Source of the DNA: Trichopria drosophilae
Taxonomy: Eukaryota > Arthropoda > Insecta > Hymenoptera > Diapriidae
Reading direction: 5' to 3'
Length of the DNA stretch: 64,000 nt
Assembly: GCA_030407085.1 (NCBI GenBank)
Contig: CM059582.1
Coordinates: 200,926,001 to 200,990,000 of the forward strand
The notes below the pieces were generated by a model. That model made no database searches. It worked only from the letters and a program-made list of their open reading frames with translations, and was not told the origin of the DNA. Shown in pieces: positions 49,586 to 61,920 of the stretch; positions within the stretch are counted from its first letter, which is position 1, and the number at the start of each line of letters is the position of its first letter. The position numbers and the translations under genes were made by a program.

Positions 49586-51813
49586 GCTTTTTTGTTATTT
49601 TGTTTCAGTGATTAGTCTAAATAATCTAAAATTCTCAACCGGCTTAATTTAAGACCAAACTCTCATCAATGTCTAATTAATGGTTCTACATTTTAGTCGA
49701 ATGGCAACTAGTTAGACTTTTGAAGATGTATATTTAGCAGTCGAACAAGGTTTCTTTTTGTTACATCTTAAAATTATCTAACTATTGGTCTTAATTCAAG
49801 ATTTATTTTTTTAGGTGTTGTTTCTTCAATATAAAACTGAAATACAGTATAATTAAATATTCTCTAGTATGTTTCTAAGTTTGTTTATGATTTTAGTTAT
49901 TTGAATAAGTTTGTGATCCTAAATGGTTAAAAGTAAAAATGCAACGGTCGTGATCGACCGAACCAATCAATCAGTTAGCTGGAACATAGAGCACCGCTGA
50001 ACTGGTAGAACTTTTCAATCATTGTCAGAATTTTTCCTCTTCAACACATATCGTTAACGTATAATTTATATTCACCTTCATCATAACCATAGTATTGTAA
50101 AAAGAACGTTTCTTCTTATTTCGACTCGGCAATTTTCTAATTCGGAATAGTTACATCTGATGGAATACAAATTTTTATGTTTTATTGGTATTTCATATAG
50201 AATATATCATCAATGTAACATCTCACTTCGAATCAAATTTAATGTTAGTCGCGTTACTAAACTTTACTCACATTATTGCATAGCAATAAAATCCTAAGAT
50301 AATGAAATGTTCCTAGAGATATTCCAGTTATTTTCTAACAAAGTGGACGTTATTGCAACACAAGTGCAGATAAGTTACCAGAAGTTTTCTCGAGTGCAGA
50401 GCATGAAGAAACTTTCAGAAGTGCTATGACGTCAATCACCTAGAACCCGGAACGTACATAACAGGAGCCCTTATACTTTATCTCTGGCAGAGATTCAGAA
50501 TTCACTCTATTATGCTTTTCAATTTCAGTTTTTTCTTGATATTTCAATATCAATATATCCATTGTTATTTGCATCGCAGTTGTAATGTAAGAAGATCTTA
50601 TCCCACGTATTTTCCAAATGGGATTTTCCTAAAAAAGTCTCAATATTCAGGGAAATGGACATCGTAATTACGAAATGATATTTCGTTTTATTTCAAATTG
50701 TAAATGTTATTTGTTTTATATTTTTATTGTATTTAAATGGAGATCGCTGCAGCATTTATTGCAGTATATTATTCTTTTCCTATACAGTAAAATTCTTTTT
50801 ATTTTCCGATGATTCGTATGGGGAAAAGATCTATCGACTACCGCAGCTGGTTTGGTCCCTTGAGGCTACGTCACGAATGTATCCGAACGCATCCAGTGCA
50901 TTGAGCCGCTGGCCAGGCTATTCTGTATAAATCGCACATCACTTTTCGTGGTCTTTTTTGAGTTAAGGATTTTGCACGTTTCTCATGTTCGGTGAGTGAT
51001 TGGTATAGGCCAATAGGTCAATTTTAAATCCAAGCTAATGAAAAATATTAAAATTGACAATTCAATTTATTTACTTTGGGGAAAACACCCATTCTTCTGT
51101 TAATAATTAAGATCATTTTTTCTACTGACGTTTTTGAAATATGCATCATGTGCACTGATGACAGCACAACAATAAATTCCGAGCAGTGTATTCATTAAGT
51201 CTTGGGTTCTGGTATTTTTGTTTTTGCTGTTAATTACTGTCTGAATTCATAGTCTTAAAAGATTAGGAACCTTTCTAAAGGACGAAATAATTAACTCACA
51301 AATTCAACAAACTTTTTGTAGAAGTTTACCGTTTTGAAAATAATCAATAAGATTGTGGATTATGTAAGTTTTTATGACCTACAACTTTTTTATTAATTAC
51401 AGCTTTCCAAGCTGAGTTTACGTTGAAACGATAGCCATGCATAATAGGTTTCATTTATTCGATGATCATGTAAAATCCGCCGTATCAAAAACAAATTTTA
51501 AAACTGTGATCAGAATATCGTACGTAATTCTTCAATATTTCCAACAAATTATTAAAATAATATTTCATATTTCCGTACGCCCACATATTCTTATTATTTG
51601 TTATATCCATATCAATCGTTTTATTTAATTAAATAAATTGAATTATACTCTATAAACTTAAATAAAAAATTATGCAGAGTTTTCGCAACATTTTTCATTC
51701 TTAATGATTTTTTGTTGAGCGCCGTTAAATTTTGCTTCGAGTTTTTCTAATGGTTAGTAATAAGCTGTAACTATAATATCAGCTCAGTGTGGCTATTTTT
51801 ATTAAATATTTAT
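49586..51813. other. Sequence without recognisable gene; less AT-rich at 50820-50960
   Basis: Around 50400-50520 and 50820-50960 the sequence is balanced (CTACCGCAGCTGGTTTGG, GAGCCGCTGGCCAGG) and may hold regulatory elements. The frame at 50727-50930 overlaps the second patch without a recognisable domain. Confidence 0.35.
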
Positions 51814-52400
51814 TACACTGAGAAAAACATCCATAGTTAAATTGACTATATCACATAGTTGGAAAAATATAGTTGAAGCTACTTCCAAAAATAGCTAAAT
51901 TTACCACTTTCATAGTCAGTTTTACTATAATTTTGTTACACCAACTATCTCCTCATAGATAAGAAAATCAACTATGTAGAATGATTTAAATAAATATGAC
52001 AAATATTGTTAAAATGACCATAACTTAGTATAGTTCTCATTTCACACTATGTCTCGAAGTAAATCTTTATATTTACTATTATTCATAGTTAAAGTTTGTA
52101 TTTACTATAAATCCATAGTATGTAGTATTTGTATTTAGTTTACAACTATTTTTAAAAAGTAAACATTTACTTCTTTCCATATTTTTTATGACAATTTCTT
52201 ATACAATTTCTCTCAGTGAAGGTCGTAATTTTCTGAAATAACTATCTCAAAATAGTTGGGTCTATTTGTTTATTATGATAAGTAGCATTTTTAGTCATGA
52301 AACAATAGTTAAACTTTACTATATCAGAATCGTTATTTCACACTATGATTCATAGTACAAAAAATGGTCATTTCAACGGCTTTTTTTTCTGAACGTAGAG
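51814..52400. mobile_element. Word-array element of ATAGTT/AACTAT words with CACTGAGA ends
   Basis: ACACTGAGAAAAA starts the element. An inverted TTCTCTCAGTG stands at 52208-52218, and a further TTTTTTTTCTGAACGT at about 52383-52398 resembles the same end. Between them ATAGTT, AACTAT, TTTACTAT and CATAGT occur dozens of times in both directions, including beyond 52218. This suggests a chimaeric or nested pair. No frame is open. Confidence 0.65.
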
Positions 52401-55400
52401 TCGGAACATGACAGACCCAATTTTGTTGCTTTTCACTATTTCATGGTTTTTTTTTAATATTTACTTGAGCGGTCTTTTGTACACCAACAAATTAAGATAT
52501 TTCGTTTCACAAAGGAATGTTTGAAGCATAATTCAATAAGTGTGCTGCCAATATTATGTTTACGCCAGCTACTGAAAATACTTTGTCAAACCCGTATTCA
52601 ATTTCAGTAATTTTCATCTTTCAATAACATGAAAACTATTCGATACTTGTATATTAACTCAGGCCTAAATTCCAATTAAGAAGTCTGCGTTAAAATTTCC
52701 CGGATGTATACAACAGAAGGAAATCACCTCAGAAAATCGCAATTTAAAAAATGTTAGGAGTAAAACAGAATACTAGGTACAGAAACTTTTGAAGGCATAA
52801 AATACTGTGTAATATTACAAAGTTAAGGTTTTTGTTTGAAAAATTATAGTCCTTGACAATTTATTTTGCCACAGACACATGTCTGTAACCTCTTAAAGCA
52901 TCGTTTATGTTATATTTTTGGTTTGAACACCTCTACAGGAGTTTTTGGTGACTTCTAAATTTCCGTTTTATATTGTAAAAACAAAATGTATGCACTTTGT
53001 TGTAGTATTGTAGTTTGAATTATACTTTTTAAGCATTCCTCATTATATGATCCCTTTTTGTATGACTTTGACAATATAGTAACGCGAAATCCAACAAGTG
53101 TCATGGAGTAAATCGGGACTTTTTTGACTGGGTAAAGCCGGAACATTATAATTTTTGTATTTCCTCTAAGTTTAAATGAGTTCGTTTTGAATGCTTGAAA
53201 CTGAAGTAAAAAAACTTTTTATGACGAGATAAAACGGAACATTTTTGTATTTTTTAAAATTTTATGTATCTTCCCATTTTAGTATTCCAGTTATTCGATT
53301 TAGTTTGTTAGTTGGTTACGTTATTTATAAATGTTTTTTAATAAGATAACCGTTATGAATTATATACATCTGGTACTTTTCCCAAAAATATCGAAGGTAC
53401 TTAATTAATATTGAAAAAGACGATAAAACATAAAGAAAAACCAAATATTCCAATTTGCCCACGAGTATGGTCCTGTTTGCCCCGCCACTTTTGGTATTGC
53501 CCATCAAAGATAAATTTTTCTTTCCGATAATCCAATAATGTACGACACTGTAAAAATTATTTAATGTATTTTGTTGGGCATTGTAATCGCTTTTATAATT
53601 TATTCACCGATTTGGTAATCTTAATTCAGTTACAAATAAGAACAAACTAAGTAATATAAATTATCTAATAAAATATTTTTCAGATTAATTTTAAATATTA
53701 TCATAAAAAGAAACAATTCCAGAATAGATTTTACGTATCTCCATTATTTATAAATAGTACGAAATCCTGAAGAAAGCTAATGTAAATTAGGGTGATTAAA
53801 ATGTCATGCGTCATGTTAATGAAGTAATGAAAAAGCCATTGATTAGCACTTGTTGAAGTTCTATATTTCCATGAATAACTATTTTTCGAAGGTGAAAAAT
53901 TCATTGTTGGTTTTCTTGTAAATACCTGAATTGGGTCTAGTTAGGAAAATGTAAAAGAAAAACGCTACAGGGGTTAGTTCCCTCGTGACGGGGGCGTAGA
54001 CTCTAGTTTCCTTTTTAGATTTTGAATGGATCACAACTACAACCTGCTCCATTCAGACTTTGAAAAACCTTGTAAACGGTACTTATGTAATTCATAAGAA
54101 GACAAGGATTTCCTTAGTTTTATACGGAAAAATTGAGTTTTGAGTTTGTTAAATTATACATCGGTTGCGTGTTGAAGACATAACAACCAATTAATTTTTA
54201 GAAAAAGTTTGATAAATTATCCGATCTGTTTAGGGGGTTTTTGGGGACGTTGAATACGATACCAATGTCGATATTAAAAAATTTAGAACGAGGGATCCAA
54301 TATGGCGGTAGTCTGAAACAGATCATTGTTTCTTTTTGACTAATAATCCAGATTTTAAAATAACAACCGCCGATTTGGAAAAACAATTATTTTGGGTATG
54401 CTCTTATTCCTTAGGGTATTGATAAGACTTTTCCTATAGATTTTCTAATGATAGAAAAATGTTTTACTTCCAAAACATATAGAAAAATAGAAAAAAGAGT
54501 TTTTATATATTTTCCCAAATTTATTTGAACAATACAGGTTAGGTTAAATTTTTTTTGATAATAGCAGTAATCTAGAGACCGATCTCCAAAAACATAAGAT
54601 ATAAGCCATACATGAATAATAAGCGAAAAACGTTGAGTAATAAATTTTAAGAAATAATATATTTTATAATATAATTCAGAATATAATTTGAATTTAATAT
54701 TATTATAATATAGATTTGTTATGTGTTTGGTTTATTGCGTTTTTACTTCTGAAATATTCGATGTGTAGGTAAGGACAGATTTAATGTTTTTTCTCGTTTT
54801 TTTTTTTTAGTAAGATTCATTCGTAAAGTAATTTTTGATAAGTATTTGACGCATGGACACCCGTTTCAGATAAATTACCTTAAATAAATGGAAATTTATA
54901 CATAATGAAAGTTTCTTCGGAATTACTATTTCCAATAGAAATTTCAAGAAACGTTTTTTAACATAAAATTAATTCTTTATTTTTATTCCAATTACTAGAT
55001 AAATATTCTTTTATTTCTAGTTACACAGTTGAAGGGATATTTTATGCCAAGTACAGTCTAGTATCAAATATCTTCTGTTTAACTTTAAAATTCAAGAGAC
55101 TCTCAAGGACTTCAAAACCTCCGTATCTCTCCTAATGTTTAATTAGTTTTGGGACAAACTTTCGTTAATTCAACACTGTTCAAGGTATAGCAACATTTCA
55201 TTAAATGTAATAAATGTTCAGAAACTCAAACTTTTGAATACTGAATTTCGGGACATTTTTGAAAGTGCACTAAAAACCTGATGTCAAATGACTTGAATAT
55301 TCATCTATAACATTTTGTTTTTAGTGCCATTATTCGGAATACTTACCATTTTTGAGGATTTTCCAACGTCAATCGTAAATAAATATTGTAAATTTTTAGG

Positions 55401-57039
55401 AGAAATAAATTATTATTGACATTACTGGTAAATTCCGTTATCGTTACTTATACAAAACCGCATAGGGACTTTTATAGAGACTTTAAAATTCAATGATTTT
55501 ACTGTGAATTTATATTAAAAATATTGATAATGGCAACATATTACTGTAAGATACTTTCAAGTACTTTTTTACTGTATTTTAACAAATTTTGTTGCAAGTT
55601 TACAATACTTTTATGATGTAAAAAACTTCAAGCATTTGTTTACAAAATTATTATTAAATATAAAACACATAACTGCGAGATGACAGAATGTTTAAGGCAA
55701 TGGTTCTAAATGAATTGCTTGACTTTTACATAATAGAGGCATAAAAATGGTCAAGATCATTGAAAAGGATATAAAAATACGATTACATAAATAAATACGC
55801 ATATTAAATTAATATTGGTGTGCGAATAATGTCCAAATAAGTAAACACCGTTTAAATAATATTTGTTAGAGGAAGAAGAGATGGTCATCAAACAAAATAC
55901 AAATTGCAGTATATGTATATGTTAGTATCAATGTTTTAAATTTTTTTCTTCAAATGACACATAATTATATTGTTTTTTTCAGGTATTCTTTTATTAGAAC
56001 GGTTTGTTAGTTAATTTATTTACGCCATAGAGAGAATATGAAGAATTTATTAATTAAACCTAATTAATCCTCTTATATAATTAGTTTTTGGTGTTCCATG
56101 TTATTTATGTTAATTAATTATTATTTGACGTGTTTTGTTTAGTTTTTTCCGTAGGATTATGTGAAGCTACATAATACCTCTCCTATTCTCTTTCGTTGTT
56201 ATACGATTAGGATAGAATATCTTGGTGTGGTTTTCTTAAAGGTTCGTTTAAATGAGGTAATAAATCATTTATGTCAAATATATTTAGGAAAATGAGATAG
56301 TTATGTATTTTATAAGATACTGTAGTAATTAATGAATATGGTTTCTACTTATTGAATGGTTTATTTCAGCGTCTTTTCTACCGTAGTATCGTTTTTAAAA
56401 GTATATTCTCATTATTTTTATGTTTCTAACTACAATTCAGTACTTTTGAAGTAGCTATCTTTGTTGAACTATTGCATAAACTAATCTATTTTTTATATAA
56501 TTTTTTCAGAAAGTGACAAATTTGTACACTTACTTTATCTTAAAAACGATAATTTATTACTATTATTATATTAAATTTATGTTTTTGAAAAATGTACTTA
56601 GAAATTTGAAAAGAACTTATGATTGTTTTAAAGGTTTTTTATTAATAGATCTACAGATTGAATAAAAATATTTAGAAAATTAGTTTTGAAATATTTTAAA
56701 GAAACAATATTTTTCTTTTATTTTCTCGCCTGAACTTGTCATTAAAAAAGTTTAGGCTGCAGGGAGTAGAAACTTTATGCTCTGTAGACTTAGACTCGAC
56801 CTTGGTCTACGGGGATCTGATATACAATGAAAGAAAGAGGAAACTGTACCTTGATTGGTCTCATTTTGTACACTTCCGGGTTCATTTACAATAGCGTAAT
56901 TCTTTAGATAATGTCAAATCAGCAGGAGTTGAAAACAAAAGATATTTTAGAATAACTGTATTTTTTTATAGCTCGAATTTTAGAATTCACTTCTAAAAAT
57001 AATTTAAAAAACGAGTGATCTGCAATGTCTGTTTTGATA
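52401..57039. other. AT-rich sequence without recognisable gene
   Basis: A short phrase GGTAAAGCCGGAACATT..TTTTTGTATTT at 53131 recurs in diverged form at 53226. GGATCCAATATGGCGG at about 54292 belongs to the family seen at 18.6 kb. TTAATTAA-type runs occur near 56040-56120. No gene was found. Confidence 0.4.
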
Positions 57040-57560
57040 GCTCAGTGTAGATTTTTGGCACATAATTATTCGGAAAATATATTTTTTTGCTTTGCCAGAA
57101 ATTAAAAGGCCTAGATAAAGTGACTTATAACATTTGATTTAAATATCCAGGAAAAATAAGTTGAAGGGCTATAATTTTTGGGACTTTGTTGATGTCAATG
57201 TATAGATAATACAGCATAACAAAATTTTGTTACCCTATATGTAAAAGTCAATTTTGGCAGGATTTTGTACTCCAGAATCCAAATATGAAAAGCCAAACAT
57301 GAAGCGCCAAAATATCCAGTCGGCTCTAGTTTTTGAGATATTTAACGTCTAGGGGGTTAAACATTCTATTATTGGCATTTTTGAGCATCTATTGTATGTA
57401 GCAAATATGTGCACCAATACATTGAATTGGACTTTTTTGCCCAAATTAAAGGTCAAAGAGGTAGAAATCATGTATTAGGACATTCTTTTCTCTTTTTCTC
57501 GAAAAGTAGCTAAGACGATAACGAGTTTGAAGTGATTCTAATTTAAAACAGTTCGTCGGA
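57040..57560. repeat. Probable degraded dispersed repeat
   Basis: The text (CCAGTCGGCTCTAGTTTTTG, GAGATATTTAACGTCTAGG, AATTAAAGGTCAAAGAGG) has the style of old interspersed insect repeats on the minus strand. I found no second copy or ends in this window, so the call is impressionistic. Confidence 0.25.
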
Positions 57561-59989
57561 TATATTCGATCCGCCAGTTTGAATTTCTTCATTTTTTGCG
57601 TTATATTCTACAGTATAGATCTGCAAAATGTCCAGAAACATAATTCAGTTTTATCGCTTTCATCTTCAATTGGTAAAATAACTCAGATAGTTCAATATTT
57701 TGGCATACCTTTTTTGGATTGTGCAGGAATGTTTTTTTGCATTTTGGGCACTTTCTTTGAAATTATAGCCGCTGATAAGGGATTAATATCATTAGAACAT
57801 TTACAATGGAATGGAGTGATATATTTGAATTGATTACTTCATATAAAATTATCGATCAAGTAAAAACAATATTCGACTCCCATTAAGTTCTCTATTATTA
57901 TATTTTCATTTTGGGCAGCTTTGATATCCTTTAGGTAATTTTTCTCTTGTAAGATTCGATTGAAATTTTGTTATGAACAACCGAAAACTAAAGTAGCTAG
58001 TGCTTCTCGTTTATCAGTGGTGGTAAGTCCAAACTTCGTAAGTCAAATATCTCTCATGCATGCAAACAGCCTGATTCCTATGTCAGACTGCGAGCTGCTG
58101 TACAGGAGAAAAATGAACTCTAGTAAGGAGAAGTAAATACGAGTGTGAAATATCACCGAAATTAATATTCCGCCATTATTCATATTTGCCTTTTGTAGAA
58201 TTTTATTAACAAGTTGTAATTGGGTTAATCATTTAACTTACGAAAAGCATGAACTTGCAGTTATTTATCTGCTTGTAGATGCGGTCGTGTGATTAGTGTA
58301 CTAAAAGGTAACATAAATCAGCAGACGATTTCCGAAAACTACTAATAAAGATAACAAATATATATTTCATTTTTTAAAAATAGAAAAATTAACATCAACA
58401 AAGTTATACTAACAAAAAGTATTTCTTTTAACTCTTGGCTCAACTTCTCAATGGTAGTTGCCTTTGTCAAGTAAATAAAAAATAAACTATTAGAATTATA
58501 TCTCGAAATTTTATTTAGTATGAAGAAGTTTTGTATATTTCTAATAACAGTGGTATAACAAAGTGTGAATAATTAATTTTATTTAACAAAAACAATTCAT
58601 CAATTATTTCATATGTTTACACAGAATATTGTATTAACTTAGATATTTTACTTCAGTGTGATAGTAATTTGATTATTAAGAAATAAATCAATTAATATTA
58701 AATCACGTTAAACTACGAACTTCGGCTCAGTGCTTTCTCCCTTTCGCAGGGCCTCCCTTGAGATTATTAATTTTATTTGCATAGTTGTGTAATAAATCGT
58801 ACCATTTTATTGAGGATTAACCATAAAACGTATTTTGTCCTTATCCATATGATGTTCAGACAAACTTTTCTTGGCTACTTCACAGACAAAAATTAAAATA
58901 TTAGAAAAAATATTTAATAGGCAGTTCATATTTTTACACTTGAGTCGTTTAAATAATATTTAAAATTCCATTTTACTGTAGTAATCATTAAGCAAAATTT
59001 TTTGAAATATTTGGATAGATGTTTTATGATTAATGTTGTAAAAATTACATAAATAAACAATTTATGAGAAACATTCGAATACATATCTTGTATTACCGAA
59101 AATTTATTCTAAAAAATATTACAATCGATTTACTTGATAACATTTATTAGTAATATGCTGTAAGAATGGTCATTAATTATACATAAATATAAACGGATTA
59201 TATATAAAGCACACATTTAGTCCATAAAGTAAAATGTATAAATGAACCATCAGAAGGTTGTCAACTCTTGCGGTCTTAAACTGAAACACACTTAATGTAG
59301 GTCTTCGATAATTTTCTATACAGAGAAGTTCGTTCCCTGAAATTAAAGATAATATTTAGCAAATGGAAGATTCAAGACGGCAAATTAAATTACGCGTATT
59401 CGCCGTGCTACTGAAATTTGCATAATACGCACGTCACTATTTAATGGGTTTGCAAGCCCTACAGGTACGCTTTAATGAGATGAAATTTCAAATTTGATAC
59501 GAATATTGCCCAAAATAACACGTGTGCATGCTGTCCAAGGTAAACAGTGTGCATAATTGAAAAATAAGAGAAAGAACAAAGTTATTATTATGTACAATTT
59601 ATTCTTATGAGTAATTTATGTTTATGTATTTAAAAAAAAATTACATTTTAATTTTTGGTTTCTTCTACACAGTGAGGAGTAATTTTATAATGTTTGATAA
59701 TTAATTTGTCGTACATCAACAGAACATAAATTCAACGCCTTGTAAAATTTCTTCGCAGTTTACATCGTAACGGAACGTGTCCTGCAGCAGATAAAGTTAC
59801 GAAACTGTTACAAAATCCCACTTCGACTTCGACAATGTTTTATGCTGTAAATTGCAGATATTAATATCCTACAAATTATTTCTTTATTTAATTATTAAGT
59901 CGGAATCTGTAATTCAACATCCATATTTAGTATACACTGAGAACAACTATGTTTAATATTAAGACGATTGGTTAACTTCAACAATGCAT
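57561..59989. other. Sequence without recognisable gene; less AT-rich at 59260-59560
   Basis: The frame at 57579-57833 is hydrophobic with no motif. The island at 59260-59560 (TACGCGTATTCGCCGTG, AACACGTGTGCATGC, an E-box CACGTG) may be a conserved non-coding block. Confidence 0.35.
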
Positions 59990-60191
59990 AATAAATAATG
60001 TCAATAATTTTATTGAATGGCCAATACAGCTCCTACAATTACCGGTGCTAAATTTCTAGTTTTTAATAAATGCCCCGGATGAGGAACTCTTCCATGTAGG
60101 TAAAAACGTTGGGCTGGTGACGTCCTTATTTAGGGCTGCTAATTGTAAGAGCTGTATAGGCCATTTAATAAAATTATTGATTATATTTATT
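59990..60191. mobile_element. 202-bp inverted repeat with 66-bp arms
   Basis: Left arm 59990-60056 and right arm 60126-60191 are reverse complements with about ten differences; TCAATAATTTTATT(G/A)AATGGCC and ATACAGCTC(C/T)TACAATTA are nearly exact. The 70-base centre is unpaired and includes GCCCCGGATGAGGAACTC and AAAACGTTGGGCTGG. It codes for nothing, and no target duplication was found. Confidence 0.85.
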
Positions 60192-60346
60192 GAAAGTTGC
60201 AGTTTATTTATAAAAATTATCATTGAAATTTATCAATGAATAAGTGTTAACAGATAACGAACTTCGTTAACATAATAAAAGGAACTTTTTTTCTCAACAC
60301 ATCGTGGATTTTGTAAAAGGAATTTTCTAATTTCTATAGTATTTCT

Positions 60347-60439
60347 CGATACTAGTGTGTAAAATACGATTTTACGCACTGTTTTTAACATGCGATTACA
60401 TAGGCCGGTGCGTAATCAAATTTTACGCATAGTATTTCG
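60347..60439. mobile_element. 93-bp inverted repeat with TGCGTAAAAT words
   Basis: CGATACTAGTGTGTAAAAT at the left matches the inverse of ATTTTACGCATAGTATTTCG at the right with small differences. The interior repeats GATTTTACGCAC and TGCGATTACA. It resembles the 23.1-kb element in using TAAAAT/ATTTTACGC words. Confidence 0.65.
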
Positions 60440-60526
60440 AAAAAGCAACTTTTAAAAGTGTTACAATAGATTATAGTACAAATTTTAAGTAAAATTTGTA
60501 AGAATACAAAACTGTAACTGTAGCGA

Positions 60527-61920
60527 CCCAGCTAGCTTATTTGACAATTTGTACTTAAAAAAGTTGCCTCTTACATGTTATACATTTGCATAGTACAAAT
60601 AAATATTGAAAAGATATCGAATTGATATAACTTACAATTTTCTAAGAAAAAGATAACTCTTTGAAGTTGCTGGATAAACATCAATATTCATCAGAAAGTT
60701 AACCTAGGGAATTGTTATCCCTATAAAGTTACCAAATTGTTATGATATTAATGATGTCTATTTGCCGCCTTCTTTACGTCAGTTAAAAGACATGTTTTCT
60801 TAAGTTATCCAATAATTCGTTACCGAAAAGCTGAATATGAAATGTTATCAATTTGTTATCATCTGTAATAGTATCGTAAAGTTGCCATTCCTTTGTTGCC
60901 TCATCGTACTTTTCAAAACGTTAGCAAAAGGATAAATTTTTTAAGTCGTCCAAAAATGCGTAGCGAAATTGAGTCTTTTTAATGTTATCGAGTGGACAGA
61001 CATTACTTAACTTGAAAATGATAAATAAACTGTGATACGGACATACATAGCAAAGTGTGCATCACAATGTCAACAATAAAAATTGTATCTCATTTCTGCA
61101 TACAACCTACCATATTCAAGATAGATATTTATAACATTTATATTTCATCACTATTAATGTTGTCAGTTGACCATTTTCCAGATAATAAATCCTTTAGAGA
61201 TTTTCCAAGTCTTCTGTAGGCGTCGTTCCATTAGTCTGGATCATCAAAAAATCAGTTTGATGGTCCCGTACGCACAGAAGCCTTCGAAAATCTGGGAAGG
61301 AGCCCAGCCAGCACACTTGAGCGTTCGTCAACAAAAAGTTATCCAAACATAACAAATATTAATAAACGTTAATATTCGAAGAACTTTTTGGGTGCATTAG
61401 CCAAGATTTGTCGAGCATTCTTAAAAAAGGCACACCTAAAAGTTATCGAAATTTTAACATTTGTTAACATTTGTTATGTCTGGATAACTTTCTGTTGACG
61501 AATGCTCAAGTGTGCAAGTTGGGATATATTACCTGGAAAATGGTAACATTATGTCATCTCTTTGTAACGCGTAAAAGTTAACTTACAGTTAACCTACCTG
61601 TTGAAACTGTATACTTTAATTTTAACTCTAAGTTCATCTAAACGTTAACAAAACGTTATTATATTCATTACAAAAAGGTCTCACAAATAGTTATCAAATT
61701 GGTAGTCAAATAGTTACCAAAAACGTTATTCAATCAATATCATAACAGTTAGCAATTTTGAAACTTAGAGGATTACTGTTTTTGGTGCATTCGACAAGAT
61801 TTCGACACCAAAATACTAACCTTTTCATTTACTTTTAGGATATCTTAAAAGTTAACACGTAACTTTTGAGGTTAACAATATTGTAACGGTTAACGTTTTT
61901 GTAACTTCGTGCTAGCTGGG
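60527..61920. mobile_element. Compound word-array region bounded by CCCAGCTAGC / GCTAGCTGGG
   Basis: CCCAGCTAGC (60527-60536) and GCTAGCTGGG (61911-61920) are exact 10-bp inverted ends. Between them GTTATC, GTTAAC, AAAGTTA and AACGTTA words recur very densely in both directions, notably at 60630-60990 and 61560-61910. A second CCCAGCCAGCAC at 61303 could also pair with the right end GTGCTAGCTGGG, so boundaries are ambiguous. No frame and no target duplication were seen. Confidence 0.55.
61171..61543. mobile_element. Nested inverted repeats: 45-bp arms interrupted by a 121-bp insertion
   Basis: 61311-61355 pairs with 61471-61515 at 42 of 45 positions, continued outward by CCCAGCCAGCAC / GTGCAAGTTGGG. 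Further out CCATTTTCCAG (61171-61181) pairs with CTGGAAAATGG (61533-61543). The left side holds 121 extra bases (61182-61302) where the right has nine, so that segment looks inserted. The extra segment is itself an imperfect hairpin (GATTTTCCAAGTCTTCTGT with ACAGAAGCCTTCGAAAATC). Confidence 0.75.

Noticed and set aside
53108..53254. Short direct repeat around CGGAACATT..TTTTTGTATTT
   Set aside because: Only about 30 bp is shared with gaps; too weak to call a repeat element.
57579..57833. Hydrophobic 84-codon frame as a membrane protein
   Set aside because: Adjacent to repeat-like sequence and no family resemblance; hydrophobicity follows from T-rich codons.
60066..60125. Possible hammerhead ribozyme (GATGAG followed by a stem-like run)
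   Set aside because: The CUGAUGA core is incomplete and no GAAA block lies in the required place relative to paired stems.
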